Notes under the pieces: generated by a model
Database searches by the model: none
The model's input: the letters and a program-made list of their open reading frames with translations, nothing else
Told to the model about the DNA's origin: nothing
IMG/VR virus record: IMGVR_UViG_3300047560_000794
Span: 1-25,379 of that record
Length of the DNA: 25,379 nt
Origin: a virus
Strand: one strand, 5' to 3'
Program-made: the position numbers and the translations under genes
In this document: one piece after another, positions 19,302 to 25,379 of the stretch
Position numbering within the stretch: the first letter of the stretch is position 1
Layout of the letters: every line of letters begins with the position of its first letter

Positions 19302-20365
19302 TCTATTGTCAGTGCTTCCTGATATAGGTCGACTATAGTCTTCTCAAGCTTATTAGTATCGATCTTCTCGTTATCAAGTTGGCCGATGTACTTCTTAAAG
19401 ATCTGCATCGTAGACTCAGCTTCGTTGACGATGTTATCATCTTCTTCTAGATCCATGTGATGGTGATCTTCTACGATCTGCATTTCGATGATGCCAGTTT
19501 TTTCTAGTTCTTCAATAAACTTATCAAATCTGTAGGGGTTAGTCTTGTTGGAGACTATGACTTTAATGATCTTGTCTTTGAATGCAGACAAGTCTAGACC
19601 TTCGGGTTCGTTACCTATCGTAGCATCGTCATACCAAACTTTACCAAACATCTTATACGGATTCTCAATAAATGTCAACTCCCTGGTTTCCGTATCCAAG
19701 ATGTGAAAGCCTCTAGGATCATCATAATCGCTCCAAGTAAACTCAGCGTGGCTACCCAGATAGTGTATAGTACCATCAGAGGAATGATGATGATAATGCC
19801 CACTAAGCACGAGATCAAAACGATCAAAAAGGGAACGATCATCTCCATGAGAAACCATAGATCCTCGGTACATCTCGAACCCCGCGAGCTCCAAGTGGCC
19901 CATGACGATTTGAGCTTGCGTAGAACGGATCGCGTCGAGGGAAAGCTTTCTGTTTTCATCACAAATCCAAGGTGTTAGAAGGATGGAAGTATTTTCAAAG
20001 TCTACTTCTACTGGATGATGATCATAGATCTTAAACGTATGATACTTTCCAGCTACGAGTTCTCTGAGTGCATTGACTTGATTGGTGTTCTTAAAGTAAG
20101 TATCGTGATTACCGGCAATGAAGTGAACGTTCAAGCAACGATGATACAACGGAAGAAGAAAGTCTTCTCTTAGCCGCCTTGCAGTGTTAATATTGATATA
20201 CTTGCGGCGATCAACGAGATCGCCAAGGTGAACCACAGTATGTATATCGTTACTATCAATGTATGGCAAAAAGACGCTATCCAAGAACTTTTTGGAGTTG
20301 TCCATAAACGAAAGATTGTCATTACGTACTCCCCAATGAGTATCAGTTATCAATGCAATTTTCAA
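19298..20365 (-). CDS. 47: Recombination nuclease subunit gp47 (Mre11-like)
   Basis: A metallophosphoesterase nuclease, partner of gp46. Motifs in order: ALITDTHWGVR (metal D and H), VHLGDLVDRR, FIAGNHDT, VMGHLE, and LSGHYHHHS. At about 355 residues it is close to T4 gp47 (339). No ATG is available at the N-terminus. I place the start at TTG 20363-20365 (MKIALITDTHWG), which overlaps the upstream stop as TTGA and aligns with T4 MKILNLGDWHLG; another TTG two codons earlier is possible. The same TTGA coupling occurs at 16918-16920. Confidence 0.96.
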   Translation of the reverse strand: MKIALITDTHWGVRNDNLSFMDNSKKFLDSVFLPYIDSNDIHTVVHLGDLVDRRKYININTARRLREDFLLPLYHRCLNVHFIAGNHDTYFKNTNQVNALRELVAGKYHTFKIYDHHPVEVDFENTSILLTPWICDENRKLSLDAIRSTQAQIVMGHLELAGFEMYRGSMVSHGDDRSLFDRFDLVLSGHYHHHSSDGTIHYLGSHAEFTWSDYDDPRGFHILDTETRELTFIENPYKMFGKVWYDDATIGNEPEGLDLSAFKDKIIKVIVSNKTNPYRFDKFIEELEKTGIIEMQIVEDHHHMDLEEDDNIVNEAESTMQIFKKYIGQLDNEKIDTNKLEKTIVDLYQEALTIE

Positions 20366-20574
20366 GAGCAATACTCTCTAGTTACTTTCCAAGCTGGAAC
20401 TCGCTTCTTCTGTTCGTTCTTAGCCTTAGTAATAGTTTCATTACAAAAGTCACGAACTGCTTCGAGACGCATGATATAGTTCTGCAACTCGTTGTCGCGA
20501 GTCGTAGGATCGTTGATCTTATCTGCAATATCTTGTATGTTAACTGGCACTAGGTGCATGTTCTTCTTCAGCAT
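20362..20574 (-). CDS. Hypothetical protein between genes 55 and 47 (70 aa)
   Basis: A 70-residue, basic, helical protein with the stretch DPTTRDNELQNYIMRLEAVR and end RVPAWKVTREYCS. Small ORFs at this position also occur in other T4-like phages. GGAAG stands before ATG 20572-20574; the second ATG five codons on (MHLVPVNIQD) is an alternative. It overlaps gene 55 by 35 bases and gene 47 by TTGA. Function unknown. Confidence 0.68.
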   Translation of the reverse strand: MLKKNMHLVPVNIQDIADKINDPTTRDNELQNYIMRLEAVRDFCNETITKAKNEQKKRVPAWKVTREYCS

Positions 20575-21100
20575 CGTCGTCTTCCTCTAAAAACTTTTCA
20601 ATACCTGTTTTGTTCTTCTTAACAGCTTTTACTCTAGATAGTTTCTCTTCAAAATTCTTAATAAGTTCAGAAGAGTACTCGTTGTGAGTCTTTGTGCCGG
20701 TCATTGCACTCTCTTCGATCATCTCATCCAATAGATTAGTGTACTCGAAGTTCTTATGTTTTATATAGGTCTGCTTCTTCTCTTTTTGAATACGTCTAAT
20801 GAACGCATACCAAGCGATCTGAGTAAAGTAAGCAAATGGGTTACTAGACTTAGAAGGATCAAAGTTATGTGCACCGATGACACAGTTCTCAATAGCGTCT
20901 GCGATCATCTCGTCTTTATATGAGTATCCGATGAAATTAGGCTTGGTGGCTAAGTTGTTGCATATCAACAGAAAGCACTTACCTACGTAGTTCGGGATCT
21001 GAGGAAGAGCTCTTTCTTCTTTCTTCGCCAGATCATATGAACTCTTATACTTGACCATCTCTTCGAGAAGAGTCTTGTTATTAACGTAATGCTTAGCCAT
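20540..21100 (-). CDS. 55: Late sigma factor gp55
   Basis: Directs host RNA polymerase to TATAAATA late promoters and contacts the gp45 clamp. In 186 residues it keeps T4 signatures: HYVNNKTLLEEMVKYKSS, FIGYSYKDEMIADAIENCVI (T4 WKQEMIADGIEASIKG), AHNFDPSKSSNPFAYFTQIA and WYAFIRRIQKEKK. T4 gp55 ends with a clamp-binding SLDFLYE motif; here a similar GIEKFLEE occurs about 20 residues before the end and is followed by an acidic tail, so the clamp motif is internal. The ATG overlaps the uvsW stop (TAATG) with AAGGGG upstream. Exact target boxes occur at 89, 9541 and 23837. Confidence 0.96.
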   Translation of the reverse strand: MAKHYVNNKTLLEEMVKYKSSYDLAKKEERALPQIPNYVGKCFLLICNNLATKPNFIGYSYKDEMIADAIENCVIGAHNFDPSKSSNPFAYFTQIAWYAFIRRIQKEKKQTYIKHKNFEYTNLLDEMIEESAMTGTKTHNEYSSELIKNFEEKLSRVKAVKKNKTGIEKFLEEDDDAEEEHAPSAS

Positions 21101-22551
21101 TATGCCCCTTTTAAGTTTACCGGATATAGCTTGTAATCAAACTTTTCCTCATTGTATATCTTCATACGTTCAACGAAGTGTAAGATAGTAAAGTTCTTTC
21201 TAGTCTTCCAAGTCAGATCGTCCGCGATGTCAAATAAGACAGCGCTATCTTTACTGTCTGACTTACGTAGTCCGCGGCCAATTGACTGTAGATTTCGTAT
21301 CTTGGATTTTGAAGGACTAGCAAATATAATGTTATGCAAGTTACGAATGTTAACACCTGTGGAGAAAGTTCCATAGCTAGCGACGATAATCGCATTTGGT
21401 TCTTTCTCAACGATGTGACGAATCTGTTCACGTTCATCGCCGTCTACTCCACCATGTACAAAGAAGACGGGTCTGTCCTCGTCTTTCAGCATATCATACA
21501 GTATCTTACCATGCTTTTCTACGAATTGAAACAGCAAAAGCGTGTTTCCTTTCAGAGAAAGTGCAAGATTTTTAATAAACTTGTTTCTAGCCTCATTTCG
21601 TACCAGAAAGTCCATCTCAGCTTGATAGTCTGCGTTCTTGAGCTGCTGTCTAACAGAATCTGGATACTTAAGTATGATAGCCTTGATCAAGAAACTAGCT
21701 AAGTGTTTCTGTTCGATCAATTCGGAAGTGGATGTAACTCTTCGCACGACACCAAACAGACCCTCAAGGACGAGTTTGTGTGTTTGTGATCCATCCAAAG
21801 TACCAGTGAAACCAAAGCGATGTGAGCAACCGCCAAGCTTAGACATAATGCTCGTAAGAGATTTAGCTTTGAACAGATGCGCTTCATCGCCTATGACCAC
21901 ATCAAACTGTTCGAAATACTCTTTAGGAAGCTTATATATCGACTGCCAGGTTGAGATGGTAATTGGTTTATCTGTTTGTTTATCCTGACCTGAATAGATT
22001 CGATGAACGAAAGCATCAGATACAAAGCCATAGTCGGCAAAGTCAGAAGCAAGTTGACTAACCAGAGAAGTAGTTGGAACAATAATAAGAGTACGTGCAT
22101 TGTAGTACCTCGTTATCAGATATATGATGAATGACTTACCTGAAGCAGTCGGTGACAACATGAGAGCACGCTTGTGTCTGACTGCATGAACGAACGCTTC
22201 GACTTGATAGTCTCTGCGTTCAAATCTATCGGGAATTCCCAATGTATCGATGAAGTCGTTGGCTTCTTTGATAGAGAACTCTTCAAGAGAGTTGTCGTAG
22301 TTATACTCGACCTGATAGTTACGAGACTTAGCAAACTCTTCTACGTACTTATTGAGACCGGCATAGATATGACCAGACATGACGTTGAACAGTCTGATCT
22401 TACCGTCCCAGAACTTATTACGTACAGCAGGCATGAACTTAGCGCCCGGTACTTCGAACGTAAAGTGATCGTTCAGTTCGTAGGCTATTCCAGGATCACA
22501 CTTGAGCTTGTTGTAAGCTTCGTCTACCTTCTCTATCTCTATGATGTCCAT
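21100..22551 (-). CDS. uvsW: UvsW helicase
   Basis: An SF2 helicase that processes branched recombination intermediates and unwinds R-loops, turning off origin replication. In 483 residues: N-terminal domain with AVRNKFWDGKIRLFNV (43-58), Q-motif RRDYQVEAF, Walker A SPTASGKS (133-140), DEAH (222-225), motif III GFTGTLDG, and motif VI QSIGRGLRK. Length close to T4 UvsW (503). Start ATG 22549-22551 overlaps the uvsY stop (TGATG) with GGGAG upstream; a GTG one codon earlier is in frame. Confidence 0.98.
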   Translation of the reverse strand: MDIIEIEKVDEAYNKLKCDPGIAYELNDHFTFEVPGAKFMPAVRNKFWDGKIRLFNVMSGHIYAGLNKYVEEFAKSRNYQVEYNYDNSLEEFSIKEANDFIDTLGIPDRFERRDYQVEAFVHAVRHKRALMLSPTASGKSFIIYLITRYYNARTLIIVPTTSLVSQLASDFADYGFVSDAFVHRIYSGQDKQTDKPITISTWQSIYKLPKEYFEQFDVVIGDEAHLFKAKSLTSIMSKLGGCSHRFGFTGTLDGSQTHKLVLEGLFGVVRRVTSTSELIEQKHLASFLIKAIILKYPDSVRQQLKNADYQAEMDFLVRNEARNKFIKNLALSLKGNTLLLFQFVEKHGKILYDMLKDEDRPVFFVHGGVDGDEREQIRHIVEKEPNAIIVASYGTFSTGVNIRNLHNIIFASPSKSKIRNLQSIGRGLRKSDSKDSAVLFDIADDLTWKTRKNFTILHFVERMKIYNEEKFDYKLYPVNLKGA

Positions 22552-22985
22552 CACGCTCCCATAGTAAACTTATGCCAGTCGATAGCTGCTTTGATCTGAA
22601 AGCCTCTATTAGTTAGGCTCTTGATGATAGACTCTAGCAGTTCGACTTTCTCTTGTTGATAGCCTATCTTGAGAGACAGGTCGATGATGTCTTGATCGCC
22701 GTCTAAGTACATGCTAACTTCTTGTTTCAGGATCATACCACGAGCTGGAATAGTCCAACCCTTCTCTTGTGACTCTTTCGAAGGACCCTGAGTATAAAAC
22801 TCGTACTTAGATAGCTTCAGCTGCTTGAGTTCAGCCTCATACTTACGAAGTAAGAGCTTTTCTGAGCTGTAGACTTGAAAGTATTTATGATGCAGTTTTG
22901 GAATCTTTATGGATTCGTCTCCAAGAGACGTCATATCGATATCGGAATCTTTTTTCCACTCAGAATAGATCTCGTCCAGTTTCAT
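22551..22985 (-). CDS. uvsY: UvsY recombination mediator
   Basis: Loads UvsX recombinase onto gp32-coated single-stranded DNA. The 144-residue protein is close in size to T4 UvsY (137) and shares the start pattern MKLDEIYSEWKKDSDID (T4 MRLEDLQEELKKDVFID), the helical Lys-rich middle LRKYEAELKQLKLSKYEFYT, and the end SLTNRGFQIKAAIDWHKFTM (T4 IKSRGFAIKHIQDMRAFEAG). GGAG is seven bases before the ATG, and a GTTTAC-type promoter stands upstream. It is followed at once by uvsW. Confidence 0.93.
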   Translation of the reverse strand: MKLDEIYSEWKKDSDIDMTSLGDESIKIPKLHHKYFQVYSSEKLLLRKYEAELKQLKLSKYEFYTQGPSKESQEKGWTIPARGMILKQEVSMYLDGDQDIIDLSLKIGYQQEKVELLESIIKSLTNRGFQIKAAIDWHKFTMGA

Positions 22986-23008
22986 TACAAATCTCCACTA
23001 TTGATCTA

Positions 23009-23038
23009 ATCATACCACAATCTGGGAGGTTTGTAAAC
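23009..23038 (-). promoter_or_regulatory. GTTTAC-type early promoter for uvsY-uvsW-55
   Basis: GTTTAC (23033-23038), 18-nt spacer, TATGAT (23009-23014) on the minus strand, in the 55-bp gap after the tail-tube-like gene. GTTTAC is the T4 early promoter -35 element. It would allow early expression of recombination genes that lie behind structural genes. Confidence 0.62.
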
Positions 23039-23040
23039 TG

Positions 23041-23565
23041 TTAAGTTATCTTTCTGATGTCAAAAAGTATATACTTGAAAGTAGCAGTAGCTGTTACGTA
23101 CTGAACGTCTTCAAGAGTAGTATCGAAGTTGATCTCTGAGATGTCAGTAGGAAAAGCATTACGAAAAGTAATCTCGAAGTTAGGTCTCTTACTAGCATTA
23201 AGAGCTAGAACTACTATATCGGAATGAACTCCGTTACCGGTATATTCCGGTTCTCTGGATAATACCTGTCTCTCTTCGAACTTCTCAGGAAAGCCAAGAG
23301 AACGAATCCAGTTATGGACTTCTAGATAGTTAGCGAAGTCTTCGTCTACTTTGAAAGTAACTTGCAAGTCTCCGTACTGGACTTTATTACCAGGATCTGG
23401 AATGTAGTTGAACATAGTAGGGATTTCAGCTACCGGAAGAGTGAGTGAAGGAATGTTCAGCTTCTGAATAAAGAAGTTAAGATGTGGAGCTCTCTTCAGC
23501 TGGAACTGGAAGTTCAGCGGACTCAGAAAGTTCTTATTACTTGGAGTGTTGTCTATGGCTGTCAT
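23041..23565 (-). CDS. Tail-tube-like (gp19-type) structural protein
   Basis: A 174-residue beta-rich protein with the pattern of contractile-tail tube and related baseplate proteins: FQLKRAPHLNFFIQKLNIPS (first strand, ligand-facing), LPVAEIPTMFNYIPDPGNKV, QYGDLQVTFKVDEDFANYLE (the typical strand then helix), HNWIRSLGFPEKF, and the end TATATFKYILFDIRKI. T4 gp19 is 163 aa. Since the window does not contain the tail module 18-19-20, this may be a second tube-like protein such as a gp54-type component. It overlaps the stop of the previous gene (TAATG). Confidence 0.72.
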   Translation of the reverse strand: MTAIDNTPSNKNFLSPLNFQFQLKRAPHLNFFIQKLNIPSLTLPVAEIPTMFNYIPDPGNKVQYGDLQVTFKVDEDFANYLEVHNWIRSLGFPEKFEERQVLSREPEYTGNGVHSDIVVLALNASKRPNFEITFRNAFPTDISEINFDTTLEDVQYVTATATFKYILFDIRKIT

Positions 23566-23813
23566 TAGTCTTTTTCGCTGTGGTGCATCATGTCTTGCAT
23601 GATCTTGAGGTGCTTGCTCTCGTCCGGCTCGTGCTTCTGAAGCTTCTTCTTAAGAGTACTAAACGTGCGAGTAGCCGCGGCCTTATGCATTCCTAGACCA
23701 CTCTCATAGTGCTTCTTACTAGCATCCATGTGGCGAAGATGAGCATGCCAGACTTCCCTATGGACTCCAGCTGGTGGCTGGCTGCTCTCGTTGAACTTAA
23801 TGAAGGACTTCAT
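23565..23813 (-). CDS. Small His-rich protein behind a late promoter (82 aa)
   Basis: Start at ATG 23811-23813 (MKSFIKFNESSQPPAGVHRE), with GGAG nine bases upstream; the frame upstream is open but lies in a terminator-promoter region. The protein is helical and rich in His and Lys (AHLRHMDASKKHYESGLGMH, then LKKKLQKHEPDESKH). No family recognised. The exact late promoter at 23837-23844 and its place between the capsid and tube-like genes suggest a virion or assembly protein. Confidence 0.7.
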   Translation of the reverse strand: MKSFIKFNESSQPPAGVHREVWHAHLRHMDASKKHYESGLGMHKAAATRTFSTLKKKLQKHEPDESKHLKIMQDMMHHSEKD

Positions 23814-23836
23814 TAGACAGTCTCCGTTACTGCTAT

Positions 23837-23844
23837 TATTTATA
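23837..23844 (-). promoter_or_regulatory. Late promoter TATAAATA after gene 23
   Basis: An exact TATAAATA on the minus strand, 24 bases before the ATG of the His-rich gene. It restarts late transcription after the gene 23 terminator. This and the box at 89-96 are the best-placed late promoters here. Confidence 0.78.
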
Positions 23845-23862
23845 TCTGCCAGCCATAGATTC

Positions 23863-23892
23863 ATTATACCAGATTCTTGATCATATGTACAT
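23863..23892 (-). promoter_or_regulatory. Early-type promoter after gene 23
   Basis: ATGTAC (23887-23892) with an 18-nt spacer, or TGTACA with 17, to TATAAT (23863-23868). It lies directly after the gene 23 terminator and before the late box, so the downstream genes have both early-type and late start points. Confidence 0.58.
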
Positions 23893-23895
23893 GCC

Positions 23896-23922
23896 AAAAA
23901 AAGGGGGATCCGAAGATCCCCC
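23896..23922 (-). terminator. Strong intrinsic terminator of gene 23
   Basis: On the minus strand GGGGGATC-TTCG-GATCCCCC forms a perfect 8-bp stem with a UUCG tetraloop (23922-23903), followed by seven T. It isolates the highly expressed capsid gene. Confidence 0.96.
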
Positions 23923-23954
23923 AGATTTGCGGCTTAAACCGACTTCTTCCTGAA

Positions 23955-25349
23955 TCACATCAGGTTGTTGACGATAACGCGACGATAGTAAACGTTAGTC
24001 GACAGAGCAAGCTCGCCAGCACCCTTGACCAGACCCTCTGCGAATGGGTTTGCAACCATTCCGTAACGAGTCTTAAAGCCAATCTTAGGCTGGAAAGTAG
24101 CCTGGTCAACTGCACGAACCATCTGCAGCGGAACGTATGGGCAGTAGAAGAGACCAGCGTCGAATGCTGAAGATCCCTTATAGCCTACTGTCAGGTAGTT
24201 ACCACCGAGAGCGTATGGGTCGATGTAGACGCGGAAGCGACCGTTGAGGATACCAGCGAAAGTGTTACCAGTATCGTCTACAGCGAGGTTGTTGCTGTTA
24301 AGAGCAGGAGTGTAGTCAAGAACACCGGCCATCTGCAGAGCTGACGCAACGTCAGAAGAGCAGATAACGATGTTACCCTTACCGCGACGAGTCTGCTTAG
24401 CAATCTGGTTAGCTTCGCGCTCGAGCTGGAACATAAGACCCTTGAACTTCTCAACTGACCAACGGCCGTTTGAGTCAGTATCGAGGTCGAATACGCCGGC
24501 AGTAGTGACGTTGTCCTGAGCACCAGCAACAGCAGTGATGTTGATAGTACGAACGACTTCACGGTTGATTTCTGCAAGGATTTCAGCCGAAAGGATGTTC
24601 GAAAGCTCAGTCTCAGCGTCAAGGCCGTGAATTGCCTTAAGATCCTGAGCGAGTTCCATAGTGTACTCTGCCTTCAGAGCACGTGACTTAGCAGTAACAG
24701 TGACCTTCTCGATCGAGAATGCCATCTGACCGAAGTCGTTGCCGCTGTCAACGCCGAGAGCTTCAGCAGTTGCAGTCGACATACCAGTACCAGTGTTATA
24801 AGTGTTAACAGCAGTAAGTGGTGTAGTGTTAGTTGCGCCAGGAATAGTACCAACGAACTTCTGACCGAATGAGTTAGCGCCAGAAACTACTGAAGAGAAC
24901 GCAGTGTTAACTTCGTTGTAGAAAGTTTCGTTTGCCTGAGTACCACCGAAGTCGGTAGAAGAAGTACCGTTACCCTGGTTGTTGTACTTCGAACGCATTG
25001 CGAAGATGAGGCCAGTTGGGCCAGTCATTGGCTGAACGCCGCAGATGTCATAAGCAATGAGGTTAGGCATTGCACGACGAACGAGCGAGATCAACACAGG
25101 GTCGAAGGTGTCGATACCGCCAGTACCGGCAGTAGATGACGAACCACCCATGTTGTTAACTGGAAGAGCCGAAGCTGTTTCAGTCAGAGTCTGGAAGTCG
25201 CCGTGAGCAGCTGACTCACGAAGAGCGCGCTGTGTATTCTCGAGAACGACTGCAGTTACAGAGCGACGAGTCTGGTCCTGGATTGCTGGTAGATCAGCAT
25301 GCTCCAGAATCGGCTGCCACTTCTTTTGGATTTCCTCAGCTAGATACAT
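23955..25349 (-). CDS. 23: Major capsid protein gp23
   Basis: Forms the hexamers of the capsid. The 464-residue protein matches T4-superfamily gp23 in its core: IDTFDPVLISLVRRAMPNLI, AYDICGVQPMTGPTGLIFAM, RSKYN, EKVTVTAKSRALKAEYTMEL, AQDLKAIHGLDAE, and the end GVKTRYGMVANPF-like IGFKTRYGMVANPFAEG. It is shorter than T4 gp23 (521). The N-terminal region contains LTE followed by TASALPV (E57), fitting the gp21 prohead protease consensus (L/I)xE, so about 57 residues should be removed on maturation. AGGGAG lies before the ATG. No late promoter is visible in the 30 bases upstream. A strong terminator follows. Confidence 0.98.
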   Translation of the reverse strand: MYLAEEIQKKWQPILEHADLPAIQDQTRRSVTAVVLENTQRALRESAAHGDFQTLTETASALPVNNMGGSSSTAGTGGIDTFDPVLISLVRRAMPNLIAYDICGVQPMTGPTGLIFAMRSKYNNQGNGTSSTDFGGTQANETFYNEVNTAFSSVVSGANSFGQKFVGTIPGATNTTPLTAVNTYNTGTGMSTATAEALGVDSGNDFGQMAFSIEKVTVTAKSRALKAEYTMELAQDLKAIHGLDAETELSNILSAEILAEINREVVRTINITAVAGAQDNVTTAGVFDLDTDSNGRWSVEKFKGLMFQLEREANQIAKQTRRGKGNIVICSSDVASALQMAGVLDYTPALNSNNLAVDDTGNTFAGILNGRFRVYIDPYALGGNYLTVGYKGSSAFDAGLFYCPYVPLQMVRAVDQATFQPKIGFKTRYGMVANPFAEGLVKGAGELALSTNVYYRRVIVNNLM

Positions 25350-25379
25350 TAGTTGTCTCCCTGGCTATACTGGGTGTGT

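Overview
The window is a 25.4 kb piece of the genome of a T4-superfamily myovirus. The evidence is a set of T4-type genes: 44 and 62 (clamp loader), 45 (sliding clamp), regA, 42 (dCMP hydroxymethylase), 46 and 47 (recombination nuclease), 55 (late sigma factor), uvsW, uvsY and 23 (major capsid protein). Many accessory proteins look like those of cyanophage-type or other marine and alphaproteobacterial T4-like phages: a peptide deformylase, a GT-A glycosyltransferase, a DUF3310 protein, a MazG-like protein and small AbrB/HTH proteins. The host cannot be named from the sequence. Every gene I accept lies on the minus strand, so transcription runs from high to low coordinates. Genes are tightly packed, with many ATGA, TGATG, TAATG and even TTGA stop/start overlaps.

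Layout in transcription order. (1) 25349-22551: gene 23 with a strong terminator, a small protein with its own late promoter, a tail-tube-like protein and uvsY. (2) 22551-17592: uvsW, 55, a small ORF, 47 and 46. (3) 17595-15455: AbrB-like protein, peptide deformylase, conserved phage protein, MazG-like protein and a PD-(D/E)XK-like protein. (4) 15475-8307: one promoter followed by nine closely spaced or overlapping genes. They encode an Nmad1-like protein, dCMP hydroxymethylase, dCMP deaminase, a SMUG1-like glycosylase, two related unknown proteins, a fold-type-II PLP enzyme, an SGNH-like protein and a C5-cytosine methyltransferase. I read this as a nucleotide and base-modification operon, possibly for a hypermodified 5-hydroxymethylcytosine. 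(5) 8290-4589: DUF3310 protein, glycosyltransferase, sliding clamp, clamp loader and regA. (6) 4580-1725: ten small early-type genes, behind phage early-like promoters (GTGTAC plus A-rich upstream) and sigma70-like promoters (TTGACA), ending in a wHTH gene and a strong terminator. (7) 1628-1295: no gene, but a strikingly foldable two-domain RNA candidate that abuts the first tRNA. (8) 1294-152: eight tRNAs (Ile, Lys, Glu, Glu, Asn, Val, Ala, Thr) with a small secreted-protein gene wedged between two of them. (9) 144-1: a remnant resembling the 5' half of an initiator tRNA, then the start of a GIY-YIG homing endonuclease gene whose ribosome binding site sits in a hairpin loop just below a late promoter.

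Regions 2 and 5 supply replication, recombination-dependent replication and late transcription: gp55 needs the gp45 clamp loaded by gp44/62, and the TATAAATA boxes are its targets. Region 4 would make and elaborate the modified cytosine. The tRNAs, deformylase and RNA candidate point to support of translation.
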